A stretch of 64,000 bases of DNA from Dehalogenimonas sp. WBC-2 (GTDB taxonomy: Bacteria > Chloroflexota > Dehalococcoidia > Dehalococcoidales > Dehalococcoidaceae): contig CP011392.1 of the NCBI GenBank assembly GCA_001005265.1, forward strand, positions 1,175,902 through 1,239,901. Direction: 5' to 3'. The notes below the pieces were generated by a model. It did not search any database. It saw only the letters and a program-made list of their open reading frames with translations, and was not told where the DNA came from. The position numbers were made by a program, and so were the translations under genes. Below, in pieces: positions 52,645-61,565 of the stretch; the stretch's first letter is position 1, and the number at the start of each line of letters is the position of its first letter.

Positions 52645-54147
52645 TTAGTAGGTACCATGAACCCCAAGACTGGAATCATAACCCCAAGCAGGTAGCTCTG
52701 TTTTCCAGAAATTATTCATATCTTCACCTTCTCTCAAGCCATAACCAAAGGTGTTGCCGAGTTGCCAAAAAATACCATTAAACAATGGCGTAACCGACAG
52801 GGTGGTATGTAGTAATTCATGTACCATGGCCCCCGAGTTTACATTGAAAGTACACCCGCCCTGGCACTGAATACAACCGAATGGATTGGTACCAACAAAC
52901 TGCTGGCAAAGAATTTCGTCCTTCCAGAAGACTTTTTTGCCTCGCTGATGAAATTCAGGATCATCCATGCTCGGATCCAAAGCAGTTAATTTAGGACTGA
53001 TCTTTGATTTCGGCGGATCCCAGGTCGGTTCGTTATCCATTGACAAAGCCCCCTGAGGACAGATCTCAGCGCATTTCCTGCAGGTATGGCAGAACCTAAA
53101 TAGACCGGCATCAATGGGTTTCGTCTCTTCAAGCGGCAAGTCGGTCATAAAATCGTAGTAACCATTGACTGAGCCAAATTCGGGGTTTAAGCAATAACCG
53201 CTGTTACGGCCGTTTTCCGCTGTTCCTGTTAACACTGCACTGGCGATTGCCGGAATACAGGGATAGGGCTCCTCTAGGATCTGATAACCAAGCCCCCTCA
53301 CAAAGTTCTGTGTATCCGGCATGATGTTACCGCGGTTCCTGTATCGCAAAGCGTTGGCAGCATAAGATATCGCTGAAGGAGCCGCGCGGAACATTTCCTT
53401 ACTCATCGGAGTTGTATATGAACATGCCCACATTTCTTTCGTCGGGATGGCATACTTTTCTGTGGTTGAATATCCCTGATCAACATCCTCGAAGACAATT
53501 CGTTTATTAACAGTATCGGGTGGCGGCCAGTTAGTCATATAGTTTCCAGACACGCTTTGAGGATGAAGTGAAACCAGCTTTTTATGATGCGCATCCAGCG
53601 GGGCAGCGCCGATACTGTGAGCACCGAAATAACGCATCGCCGCACGGATCATCTGAAGATTTTCTTCCGGCGTGCCGGTATACTTTGGAACCCCACGTTC
53701 TTCTGGCTTTTGAACAGTCTCCGGCCCATGCCATTTGAGATTGGTGCCACCCCGGATTAAACCTTGCATCGAAGCGTCGCTGAGAGCAGCAGAACGAAGG
53801 TCTTTACCAGGTGTATTGGACTTGATTAATTCCAGTTCCTGGGGGGCCTTTTTTGCGGTAGCATCACGCCATTCCTGCAGGCCGAAGTATCTACCCATCA
53901 CAGCCTCACTGTGGGCAGTGTACCTTGCGTCATAACGACCGATAACATCCCAATCGATTTCAACGGTCGGTTCGTCTACAGACTTTACCCACCATGGATG
54001 TTTCGGTGCTGTTTCTGTTGATGACATCATTTCATCAAGATCGTGGAATACAGGCACCGATGCTGCCATAGCTCCTACACCGGCTGTACCAAAACCTAAA
54101 CCTTTCATGAAATCGCGACGACTTACTGTGCTGTGGAACTTAGACAT
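52645..54147 (-). CDS. rdhA: Reductive dehalogenase catalytic subunit
   Basis: A 500-residue corrinoid/iron-sulfur enzyme that removes halogen from organic compounds as terminal electron acceptor. The TAT signal SRRDFMKGLGFGTAGVGAMA is followed by the dehalogenase domain. Two ferredoxin-type clusters are bound by C353HTC356RKC359AEIC363P and by C414...C425IQC428QGGC432. Substrate is not predictable. The start has AGGAG. A gene for the small membrane anchor RdhB is absent downstream: only the palindrome and the convergent regulator gene follow. Confidence 0.96.
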   Translation of the reverse strand: MSKFHSTVSRRDFMKGLGFGTAGVGAMAASVPVFHDLDEMMSSTETAPKHPWWVKSVDEPTVEIDWDVIGRYDARYTAHSEAVMGRYFGLQEWRDATAKKAPQELELIKSNTPGKDLRSAALSDASMQGLIRGGTNLKWHGPETVQKPEERGVPKYTGTPEENLQMIRAAMRYFGAHSIGAAPLDAHHKKLVSLHPQSVSGNYMTNWPPPDTVNKRIVFEDVDQGYSTTEKYAIPTKEMWACSYTTPMSKEMFRAAPSAISYAANALRYRNRGNIMPDTQNFVRGLGYQILEEPYPCIPAIASAVLTGTAENGRNSGYCLNPEFGSVNGYYDFMTDLPLEETKPIDAGLFRFCHTCRKCAEICPQGALSMDNEPTWDPPKSKISPKLTALDPSMDDPEFHQRGKKVFWKDEILCQQFVGTNPFGCIQCQGGCTFNVNSGAMVHELLHTTLSVTPLFNGIFWQLGNTFGYGLREGEDMNNFWKTELPAWGYDSSLGVHGTY

Positions 54148-54234
54148 TTATTTGTTCTCCTACTTAAACTTCTTGTATTCTCGGGTATAATTTAGACAAT
54201 GCTATAGCTTTTACCTTTGTCCTCCTATCTCTTG

Positions 54235-54313
54235 AATATTAACCAGACTGTAATATTATGCTGCATTATTCCGTTAATATTCAGTATATTTAGCGTTAAT
54301 ATCTGTTAATATA
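54235..54313. promoter_or_regulatory. Phased GTTAATAT repeats between rdhA and DUF4389
   Basis: GTTAATAT occurs at 54273, 54295 and 54305 (steps of 22 and 10 bp, so on one helical face), with an inverted AATATTAAC at 54235-54243. Direct repeats one or two turns apart are typical for OmpR/PhoB dimers. Confidence 0.65.
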
Positions 54314-54352
54314 TTTTGTCTTCATATCGACAGTCCGGAACAATGATTTTCA

Positions 54353-54381
54353 TTGCATTGCAGTCAGGCAGGGCATAAAAT
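54353..54381 (+). promoter_or_regulatory. Promoter of the DUF4389 gene
   Basis: TTGCAT (54353-54358), 17 bp and TAAAAT (54376-54381), then a 33-nt leader with AAGGAG. Confidence 0.75.
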
Positions 54382-54414
54382 TAAATTAGTAATTTAAAAG
54401 AAGGAGTAAATACG

Positions 54415-55047
54415 GTGGAAAAAGCCAATGCGTATCCGGCAACATTATCTATTGATTATCCCGACAAGCCCAGGGACAGGTTGAATGTCGCCTTCCGGAT
54501 TTTCATGGTAATACCTATCGCCATTTTACTTTCATTTATTAGCGGCAGCGTTTCGCGATACACAATCGATAATGTTACGTATTCCTGGGGTGGCACAGGA
54601 GGTATCCTGGTTCTGGCAACCGTAATGATGATCCTTTTCCGTCAGAAATATCCGCGCTGGTGGTTCGATTGGAATCTGGCGCTGACCCGCTTCAGCTATC
54701 AGGTATTTGCCTATGCCATGCTTTTACGTGATGAATATCCTTCAACAGATGAGGAACAATCCGTCCATCTCGACCTCATATATCCCGATGTGAAAAAGGA
54801 TCTCAGCCGTGGGATGCCTTTGGTGAAATGGTTCCTTGCCATACCGCATTATGTCGTGCTGGCGTTTTTAGCTTTAGCTGTGGTGGTTTGCATCATAATC
54901 GCCTGGTTCTCCATTCTCTTTACCGGGACCTTCCCAAGATCTCTTTTTGATTTCGTGGTTGGAGTATCCCGCTGGGGCTTGCGTGTCTCGGCGTATACGG
55001 CGCTCTTAATAACCGATATTTACCCGCCTTTCAGTCTGGAACCTTAG
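54415..55047 (+). CDS. DUF4389 membrane protein divergent from rdhA
   Basis: A 210-residue protein made of two DUF4389 units (about residues 8-112 and 115-205). Each has hydrophobic helices and the ends LLRDEYPSTDEE and LITDIYPPFSLEP. Four or so membrane segments are visible (RIFMVIPIAILLSFI, GILVLATVMMI, FLAIPHYVVLAFLALAVVV and a nearby one). Function of the family is unknown. Its location suggests a role with the dehalogenase, perhaps membrane attachment, since rdhB is missing; this is inference. Confidence 0.82.
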   Translation: MEKANAYPATLSIDYPDKPRDRLNVAFRIFMVIPIAILLSFISGSVSRYTIDNVTYSWGGTGGILVLATVMMILFRQKYPRWWFDWNLALTRFSYQVFAYAMLLRDEYPSTDEEQSVHLDLIYPDVKKDLSRGMPLVKWFLAIPHYVVLAFLALAVVVCIIIAWFSILFTGTFPRSLFDFVVGVSRWGLRVSAYTALLITDIYPPFSLEP

Positions 55048-55059
55048 AATCAGCAAAAT

Positions 55060-55089
55060 AGACAGGGACTCTTTTGTGAGTCCCTGTCT
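55060..55089 (+). terminator. Terminator of the DUF4389 gene
   Basis: A 12-bp stem AGACAGGGACTC/GAGTCCCTGTCT with a 6-nt loop. The rest of the 302-bp gap to the ResB gene holds AT-rich sequence with TTGACC at about 55258 and no gene. Confidence 0.7.
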
Positions 55090-55357
55090 TAATCATCACA
55101 TCTTTGGTATTGCCCACCAGACGTGAACGTCTCGCCTGTCCTTTCTGTATTTCATCCGTTGCCCGATTTCAAAATATTCTGTTACACGCCCTTTAGTTCA
55201 ATACTTCCTTGGACCACAAGTTAAATAAAATCACTGATCACCTCAACTTTGTAACAATTGACCTGTGACAGTATTTGAGTCAATATATATCACGAAGTTT
55301 TCCCTCATAACCCCTAGTCTTATAGCAAGTAAACGAGATTAAAGAGGCTTGAACATC

Positions 55358-56632
55358 TTGAAATATTTGTGGCGTCTTTTTAGTTCAGTACGTCTGGCCA
55401 TATGGACTATTTTGCTGCTGGCCTTAGTCAGCCTGGCCGGGTCCCTTAGTCTATTTGATGTTTTCCATTCACCGGTATTTTTCATTCTGGGCACTGTCCT
55501 AATCATCAATATTGCCGTTTGCAGTCTAAAACGCTGGCCGAGTCTGCTGGCAGCGTCACGTGGCGTTTCCATAGAAAGCGCAGCGCGACTGCTTGCTAAA
55601 GGTTCAACAAACACCGTACAGGGTGCCAGCAAACGATCCCCAAAAGATACTGCTGAAGTAGCGGTGTCTTTTCTGTCCCAAAGAGGTTATCGGCGAAGAC
55701 GGCAAACTGTTGCTGGATCTGACGTTCTGGCGGGGGATAAGAACCGTTTTGCTCCATGGGGTACCTACGCCATACACCTTAGTCTGATATTGCTGGTGGC
55801 CGGCTACCTGATGGGCAGTTACTTTGGTTACAGTGATGATTCTTTCATCGTGGCCGAAAACCAAACACGGGCCATTACCGGTTATTCCTTCTCATTGCAT
55901 TTGGACTCTTTTGAAGATGAATACTGGCCTGACGGATCACCCAAGGATTTTAGAAGCCAGATCACAATTATTGAAAACGGCCTGGTGGTCAAAGAGGCGC
56001 TGGTCCGGGTAAATCATCCTTTGGAATACAAGGGTCTAAAGATATTTCAATCGTTTTACGGGCCAGCTGTGGCTGTTACAGTAAAAGATATTGATGGCAA
56101 TCCAATCTTTCAGGACAGCGTAGTTTTTGACGGCAGTCTTTCAGATCAGGGAATTGTATGGCCGTTCGGCACGTTTACCTTAGGGGATAATAATCTTTTT
56201 TGCGCAATCATAAGTTCAGCCGGACCGTCAGACCCGTTAATACCCGCCGGTGAGTTGCGGTTGGAATTTTATGACATGGACTCAGTAGAGTTCCTTGATT
56301 CATTCCCCTTTGCAGTCGGCACGCCCGTTGAGTACCAGGGATTATCTTTCAGCGCCGATTATCTGGGACAATTCTCGGGTTTCCAATTAAAAGAAGACCC
56401 GGGTCTGGTTTTAATATGGATCGCTTTCGCTTTACTTATGGCGGGCCTTTTCCTGGTCTTTTATTTCCCCCACCGCCAGATCATCATTTCAATTCAACCA
56501 GGTCAAACAGGCAGCAGCTATTCTTATGCTTTCCTGGGCAAAAAGTCACTGGCTTCTGATGAAATTCAATCTTTAACAGAAACACTAAACGGTGTTGACG
56601 TTGAAACACATGAAAGGAAATCCCAAAAATGA
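55358..56632 (+). CDS. ResB-like cytochrome c biogenesis protein
   Basis: About 424 residues in the ResB/Ccs1 family: helices near residues 12-30, 40-60 and 140-160, a large outside domain, and a last helix near 355-375. With CcsA it exports heme and attaches it to apocytochrome c (system II). I prefer TTG 55358, with GAGG about 10 nt upstream, over TTG 55349. Its stop overlaps the ccsA ATG. No CxxCH apocytochrome is encoded in the window. Confidence 0.87.
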   Translation: MKYLWRLFSSVRLAIWTILLLALVSLAGSLSLFDVFHSPVFFILGTVLIINIAVCSLKRWPSLLAASRGVSIESAARLLAKGSTNTVQGASKRSPKDTAEVAVSFLSQRGYRRRRQTVAGSDVLAGDKNRFAPWGTYAIHLSLILLVAGYLMGSYFGYSDDSFIVAENQTRAITGYSFSLHLDSFEDEYWPDGSPKDFRSQITIIENGLVVKEALVRVNHPLEYKGLKIFQSFYGPAVAVTVKDIDGNPIFQDSVVFDGSLSDQGIVWPFGTFTLGDNNLFCAIISSAGPSDPLIPAGELRLEFYDMDSVEFLDSFPFAVGTPVEYQGLSFSADYLGQFSGFQLKEDPGLVLIWIAFALLMAGLFLVFYFPHRQIIISIQPGQTGSSYSYAFLGKKSLASDEIQSLTETLNGVDVETHERKSQK

Positions 56633-57465
56633 ATTCTATGCAGGCCATCTTCTTCTGGGGAGCACTGGTCGCTCTGGGGCTCATTGCCTTATTTTTGATT
56701 ATTTACGTAGTTGGGCTCCAGAAGAGCGGACACACCAAGGGCACCGGGGGCAGTCTCAAGTCCATTGAACAGATACTCCTGGGCATGATGGTGCTGGTGG
56801 TTACCCTTCTAACAGGTGTTATAGCGGCGCGTTGGATAGAAACCGGTCATGGCCCGTTTTCCAGCATGTTTGAATTTTCGATAGCTTTCGCCTGGGGTAT
56901 TGTCATTTTAGGCATCCTGTATTGGTTTCGCTATCGGATAATGCTGGTCAGCGGCGCTTCAAGCGTGATAGCTCTGGCGCTACTGGTTTACGCCAGCCAG
57001 TTATCGTCTCAGGCAGCGGAGTTGGTACCGGCATTGCAACAGAGCTTTCTACTTTCAACCCACGTGGCCGCCGCCGCCATCTCTTATGGTGCTTTCGCTA
57101 TCGGTTTCATCGCAGCCATCCTGATTTTATGGCAACGGCGTAAAACTATCAGTTGGCTGCCTTCTCCCGAAACTCTAGACCGTATCAGTTACCACACGGT
57201 TATTATTGGTTTTCCGCTGCTGACACTGGTAATTATCCTGGGGGCTATCTGGGCAGAACAATCATGGGGCCGGTACTGGTCTTGGGATCCCAAAGAATCG
57301 GCCGCCCTGGTTACCTGGCTTTTTTACGCCGGTTACCTTCATACCCGTATCCTCAAGGGCTGGCAGGGAACCCGCTCCGCGGTACTACTTGTGATAGCCT
57401 TCACGGCGGTTATCTTCACCTTTTTCGGCAATTATATTTTCCAGGGGTTGCACGCTTACAGCTAA
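56629..57465 (+). CDS. ccsA: CcsA/ResC cytochrome c biogenesis protein
   Basis: A 278-residue polytopic protein with about eight helices and the heme-handling tryptophan motif WGRYWSWDPKESAALVTW. Conserved histidines occur in STHVAAAAIS, YHTVIIG and GYLHTRI. It starts 4 nt inside the ResB gene (ATGA), so the two heme-export subunits are made together. Confidence 0.92.
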   Translation: MNSMQAIFFWGALVALGLIALFLIIYVVGLQKSGHTKGTGGSLKSIEQILLGMMVLVVTLLTGVIAARWIETGHGPFSSMFEFSIAFAWGIVILGILYWFRYRIMLVSGASSVIALALLVYASQLSSQAAELVPALQQSFLLSTHVAAAAISYGAFAIGFIAAILILWQRRKTISWLPSPETLDRISYHTVIIGFPLLTLVIILGAIWAEQSWGRYWSWDPKESAALVTWLFYAGYLHTRILKGWQGTRSAVLLVIAFTAVIFTFFGNYIFQGLHAYS

Positions 57466-57500
57466 CACTCGAAATATTGGATTGCCTTTAGAATTAAAAA

Positions 57501-57528
57501 GCGGCCTCGCTGGAATTAGCGAGGCCGC
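57501..57528. terminator. Bidirectional terminator after ccsA
   Basis: An 11-bp GC-rich stem GCGGCCTCGCT/AGCGAGGCCGC with a 6-nt loop; A and T runs flank it so that it serves both converging genes. Confidence 0.85.
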
Positions 57529-57560
57529 CTTAATATATCAACCGATTACCAGCAGTGAAT

Positions 57561-57977
57561 CTAGCTCTTTTTAGCTGTCATTGCGGCATGTGCCTTGGCG
57601 ATACAGCGGTCCATGACAACAAACAATCCGGCCTGTCTGGCCTTTTCCGCTGCCGCTTCATTGACTACGCTTTCCTGCAGCCACAGGACCTTGGCTCCAA
57701 TAGCGATGGCCTCATCTACGATAGGCATAACTTTGTCTGATGCACGAAACACGTCCACAATATCCACCGGTTGTGTCACCGACAGCAGATCAGGATAACT
57801 CTTTTGCTCCAGCACCTCATCAACGGTGGGATTTACAGGTATAACCGAATAACCGCTCTCAATCAAATATTTCATAACCGCATTACTGGGCCGGTCCGGG
57901 TTTGCCGATGCTCCGACTACCGCGATATTACGGTATTGTTGCAGTATTTGTTGTTCTTTTTTTATGTCGTCATTCAA
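57561..57977 (-). CDS. CoA-binding domain protein (YccU type)
   Basis: A 138-residue stand-alone CoA_binding_2 Rossmann protein (NIAVVGASANPDRPSNAVMKYL; VLWLQESVVNEAAAEKARQAG). It overlaps korB by 4 nt, so it is translated with the oxidoreductase. It may bind CoA or acyl-CoA in the same pathway. GGAGG lies 10 nt before the ATG. Confidence 0.88.
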   Translation of the reverse strand: MNDDIKKEQQILQQYRNIAVVGASANPDRPSNAVMKYLIESGYSVIPVNPTVDEVLEQKSYPDLLSVTQPVDIVDVFRASDKVMPIVDEAIAIGAKVLWLQESVVNEAAAEKARQAGLFVVMDRCIAKAHAAMTAKKS

Positions 57978-58846
57978 GTGAATGCCTCCAGCAATCCAGC
58001 AATCTGCCGTTTAGCCGGATCCTCCCTAACCACCGGTGATTGTCCTGCCACGCCAACGTATTCATCAAAAGTCTCTCGGTCATGGCGATAAATAATGCCG
58101 ACCGGGATTTTATCTCCCCACTCCAAAGATTTCCCGAAAGCCGCCGTCCGGTCTTCAGGATCATACCCCTGCTCATCTTCCACTTTATAAATCCGCTCAC
58201 TGTACCAGTTATAAGTATTTTTTTTATTGAAGCTGACACAGGGTTGCAGTATTTCAATGAGAGCGAAGCCCTTGTGTGTGATACCCTGTTCAATCAACCC
58301 GGTCAGGTAATCAATATCACCCGCAAACCCGCGAGCGACAAAGCTGCAATCACAGGCCACCGCCACGGCCAGCGGATGCAGTGCCACCCAGGCGCCTTCT
58401 GGATTCATTTTGGTAGTGAAACCTAAATCAGTGGTTGGTGATGCCTGTCCTTTGGTTAAACCATAGACCTGGTTGTTATGCACCAAATAAGTCAAATTAG
58501 GATTTCGGTTCATGGTATGCATAAAATGATTGCCGCCTTCACCATAAGCGTCACCGTCACCACTCTCAGCGATAACATGAAGGCTGGTATTAACAATCTT
58601 GGCGGCCACCGCCGCTGGCAAAGGACGGCCGTGCAACCCGTTAAATACATTAGCCCGGGTATAGTGCGGCAATTTGGCCGCCTGGCCGATACCGGAGACC
58701 ATAAGTACTTCATGCGGTGCTATTTGCAGGTTTACCAAAGCCTTATTGACGGCCCGCAGGATACCAAAATTACCGCAACCGGGGCACCAGGCGATTTCAG
58801 AAGCCGGGCTATAGTCTGAAATGCTTACCTGCTTATGTGTCGTCAT
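57974..58846 (-). CDS. korB: 2-oxoacid:ferredoxin oxidoreductase beta subunit
   Basis: About 290 residues. The thiamine diphosphate site is GDGDAYGEGGNHFMHTMNRN followed by NNQVYGLTKGQASPT, and AWCPGCGNFGIL gives two of the cluster cysteines. It oxidises a 2-oxoacid with CoA, reducing ferredoxin. I start it at ATG 58846, 2 nt after korA. The short beta and fused gamma-alpha subunit match 2-oxoglutarate-type KorAB rather than four-subunit Por, but substrate is inferred. Confidence 0.88.
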   Translation of the reverse strand: MTTHKQVSISDYSPASEIAWCPGCGNFGILRAVNKALVNLQIAPHEVLMVSGIGQAAKLPHYTRANVFNGLHGRPLPAAVAAKIVNTSLHVIAESGDGDAYGEGGNHFMHTMNRNPNLTYLVHNNQVYGLTKGQASPTTDLGFTTKMNPEGAWVALHPLAVAVACDCSFVARGFAGDIDYLTGLIEQGITHKGFALIEILQPCVSFNKKNTYNWYSERIYKVEDEQGYDPEDRTAAFGKSLEWGDKIPVGIIYRHDRETFDEYVGVAGQSPVVREDPAKRQIAGLLEAFT

Positions 58847-58848
58847 CT

Positions 58849-60573
58849 TCAGGCCGCCTTCCATGCAAAGTTTTCAATGATATATTCAGCCGATAACGGA
58901 CGTCCGTCATAACGGGTGATGTGGGCATCCGCCTTAATGCCTGTCTCAGTTCTTATCAACCGGCCCAGTTGGCCCGTAGCGTTGCTCTCAACGACAATAT
59001 TGTCGGCAACCCCGGCCAAAGCTTCAATTATCGCCTCGGCGGGGAACGGCCACAATTCCGCAAGGTGGATGACACAGACATTGATGCCTTTGGCTTCCAG
59101 CAGCATTGCCGCTTCCTCTATGGCACCGCGACTGCTGCCCCAGCCAATAAGATTATACTTGGCATCATCGCGGTGAATGATGGCCGGCGCACCGATTTCT
59201 TGCTTGATTCCTTCCTGTTTACGCATCCGCTTCTCGACCATGAGCCGCCGCGTCTCAGCATCCTCAATAATATGGCCTGCCTCACTATGTTCGTCAGAAT
59301 CGGCCACAACCAGCGCCTTGCCCTGGCCAGGAAATGCCCGCGGTGAAATCCCGGATTCGGTATAGGCGTAGCGTTTATAATCAATTTGCTTTTCCGCTTC
59401 CTGGTCAGTCAGCACACCGCGTTCTATCGCAATAGCCCCAAGATCAAAGGGGCTAACCGTATAATAAGAATCGGCCATCTCATGGTCAGTCAGGATAATG
59501 GCCGGACTTTGGTACTTTTCTGCCAGATTGAAGGCCTTGATCGTCAGCCAGAAAGCCTCTGTTGCGTTAGCTGGAGCCATTATTATGCGCGGGAACTCAC
59601 CATGACCGGCATGCAGCGCAAACTCAAGCTCTCCCTGTTCAGTTCGTGTCGGCAACCCGGTGGAGGGACCAGCCCGTTGTCCCAGTATGATGACGACTGG
59701 AGTCTCAGTCATACCGGCTAAAGAAAGCCCTTCAGTCATCAAACAGAAACCTCCGCCCGAGGTAGCCACCAGAGAACGAGCCCCGGTATATGCGGCACCT
59801 ACAGCCATGTTAATAGCCGCTATCTCATCTTCAGCCTGTATCACCGGAATACGGAAATCTCGCCCTTTATCGGCTAGGAATTCAAGTATCGGTGTTGATG
59901 GCGTCATTGGATACCCGGATACAAACTGACAACCAGCCGCGATGGCACCCAAGGCTACCGCTTCATTGCCGGAAACGAGCATCTTCCCGGAGGACTTTCC
60001 GGCCTTCAGACGTTTCTTATACCCTTTTGGACAATTAGTCTGTGCGAAATTAAAGCCTGCGCGGGCGGCCTTAATATTATCTGCGGCTACCTGCTCGCCG
60101 TGGCGGCCATATTCCTGCCTCAACACCCCGGCTAACACTTCAAAATCGTAATCAAGCAAACCCAAGGCGGCAGCTGAAGCCACGGTATTGGTCATTCTCA
60201 GATTGCCGGTAGTTTCCTGGGCTATTTTAGATATGGGGATATCCAAAAACAGTATTTTACCCGCATTTGCCGCGCCGGTTTTTTCCTCGTCAGATATAAT
60301 GATACCGCCGCGCCTCATATCAGACAGGTGCTTCTCAGTCGTCTCTCCGTTTAGAGACAGAAGCATATCAACCTTTTCCGAAGGCGATTCTACCGGGCAG
60401 TCAGACACCCGCACTCTGGTAAAAGAGTGTCCGCCGCGGATACGCGATTCAAAGTCCTGATCGGCAAAGACCTCATATCCGCCCCGCATTAACGTCTTGG
60501 CAAGTACCGAACCTACTGACTGGACACCTTGCCCTGCCTCACCACCGATAAGAATATTGAAATCAAGCGGCAT
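58849..60573 (-). CDS. korA: 2-oxoacid:ferredoxin oxidoreductase alpha subunit (gamma-alpha fusion)
   Basis: A 574-residue fusion. Residues 1-185 are the gamma domain (LIGGEAGQGVQSVGSVLAKTL), and 200-574 the alpha pyrimidine-binding and C-terminal domains (FVSGYPMTPSTPILEFLAD; QAEDEIAAINMAVGAAYTGARSL). With korB it makes acyl-CoA, CO2 and reduced ferredoxin. GGAGGTG precedes the ATG, and rubredoxin is encoded 29 nt upstream. Confidence 0.92.
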   Translation of the reverse strand: MPLDFNILIGGEAGQGVQSVGSVLAKTLMRGGYEVFADQDFESRIRGGHSFTRVRVSDCPVESPSEKVDMLLSLNGETTEKHLSDMRRGGIIISDEEKTGAANAGKILFLDIPISKIAQETTGNLRMTNTVASAAALGLLDYDFEVLAGVLRQEYGRHGEQVAADNIKAARAGFNFAQTNCPKGYKKRLKAGKSSGKMLVSGNEAVALGAIAAGCQFVSGYPMTPSTPILEFLADKGRDFRIPVIQAEDEIAAINMAVGAAYTGARSLVATSGGGFCLMTEGLSLAGMTETPVVIILGQRAGPSTGLPTRTEQGELEFALHAGHGEFPRIIMAPANATEAFWLTIKAFNLAEKYQSPAIILTDHEMADSYYTVSPFDLGAIAIERGVLTDQEAEKQIDYKRYAYTESGISPRAFPGQGKALVVADSDEHSEAGHIIEDAETRRLMVEKRMRKQEGIKQEIGAPAIIHRDDAKYNLIGWGSSRGAIEEAAMLLEAKGINVCVIHLAELWPFPAEAIIEALAGVADNIVVESNATGQLGRLIRTETGIKADAHITRYDGRPLSAEYIIENFAWKAA

Positions 60574-60602
60574 AGCTGCACCTCCGGTTATTTAATGGCC
60601 CT

Positions 60603-60764
60603 TCAAATTTCCTTAACGAATTTATCCTTGCTGGCACCGCAGATAGGACAAACCCAGTCGTCAGGGATATCTGCAAAGGCTGTGCCTGGCTTGATGCCGC
60701 CGTCCGGATCCCCCTGTTCAGGGTCGTAGATGTAATTACAAATGCTACAACGGTATTTACTCAT
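60603..60764 (-). CDS. Rubredoxin
   Basis: A short 53-residue frame beginning [20 protein letters not shown], with the second cysteine pair in [15 protein letters not shown]. The CxxC...CPxCG pairs hold a single iron for electron transfer. AGGAGG lies 8 nt before the ATG. It heads the korAB operon, suggesting that it takes electrons from KorAB or defends it against oxidants. Confidence 0.96.
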   Translation of the reverse strand: MSKYRCSICNYIYDPEQGDPDGGIKPGTAFADIPDDWVCPICGASKDKFVKEI

Positions 60765-61022
60765 TTCAGCTTCCTCCTATTTTAGAATATCGGGCGCAAG
60801 AGCTTATGTCAAAGTATTTTTGTATAACCAACAGTTTCCCCAGTTAATCAGTTTGCTTTCAATCCCCCATTCATAATAACATCCCTATTTTATATTGATC
60901 TGAATGAACAAATTACGAGGCTTATGAAACTACCATTCTAACTTAATGAAAAATTAAATGGACCGATTTACCTATACAAAGTCCATAATCAGTAATTTAT
61001 ATTTATAATTCGCTCTTTGCTT

Positions 61023-61051
61023 TTGACATATCCTTTAGATATACTTATGTT
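61023..61051 (+). promoter_or_regulatory. Promoter of the AT-hook protein gene
   Basis: TTGACA (61023-61028), 17 bp and TATGTT (61046-61051). The 319-bp gap from the rubredoxin gene is very AT-rich and otherwise shows nothing that I can assign. Confidence 0.6.
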
Positions 61052-61083
61052 TACAGCAATAAATACTAAAAGGGGTAATAATT

Positions 61084-61491
61084 TTGGCCGATGTAAGGGT
61101 GCTCATAGATTTACAAGAAGGCGTCATAGAACTTGAAGGCCCGGTAGAATTTGTAGAAAAACATATGGCTCTTTTTCTGCCTGCAATAGTTTCCGTGGAA
61201 CCAGAAGAGGAAAAAGTGCCTGGGAAAAGAGGCCGACCAGCAAAAGCGGGCAAAACAGCCCGAAACAAGAAAAGGGTGTCTTGCGAAGCGATTATTGGCA
61301 CTTTGTGGGATGATGGTTTCTTTAGTCAGTCACGCGGTTTCGGCGCCACTAAACAGGAAGTGCTTAAGACAGACTCAAGTTGTTCTGATAACAAGATCCG
61401 GCAAACCCTGAAAAAATTCGTTGCTGCTGGTAAACTTGAATCAACAGGTGCCGGCCGCGGCATGAAATACACCCAAATAGAAGCGATTTAA
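61084..61491 (+). CDS. AT-hook DNA-binding protein of unknown function
   Basis: A 135-residue protein. The acidic N-terminal part (about 1-45) is followed by an AT-hook-like GKRGRPAKAGK (about 48-58) and a C-terminal winged-helix-like region (SCEAIIGTLWDDGFF...IRQTLKKFVAAGKLESTGAGRGMKY). It starts at TTG with AAAAGGGG. It is probably a nucleoid or regulatory DNA-binding protein; the family is not named by me. Confidence 0.75.
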   Translation: MADVRVLIDLQEGVIELEGPVEFVEKHMALFLPAIVSVEPEEEKVPGKRGRPAKAGKTARNKKRVSCEAIIGTLWDDGFFSQSRGFGATKQEVLKTDSSCSDNKIRQTLKKFVAAGKLESTGAGRGMKYTQIEAI

Positions 61492-61498
61492 TGACCTC

Positions 61499-61539
61499 AG
61501 TAAAAGAGCGCACGGGACATCTCCGGGCGCTCTTTTACT
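61499..61539. terminator. Terminator between the AT-hook and acyl-CoA synthetase genes
   Basis: A 13-bp stem (61499-61511 with 61527-61539) ending in A and T runs, shared by the two convergent genes. Confidence 0.8.
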
Positions 61540-61565
61540 TTTAAACCTCTTTACATGAAGCCCGG

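Noticed and set aside
52540-52645. Hidden rdhB between the regulator and rdhA genes
   Set aside because: The gap of about 115 bp is occupied by the 46-bp palindrome and is too short for a two- to three-helix anchor of about 75-90 residues.
53000-54147. A named dehalogenase substrate type (for example DcpA, VcrA, CerA or TdrA)
   Set aside because: The family is certain, but substrate class cannot be assigned by eye without an alignment to reference sequences.
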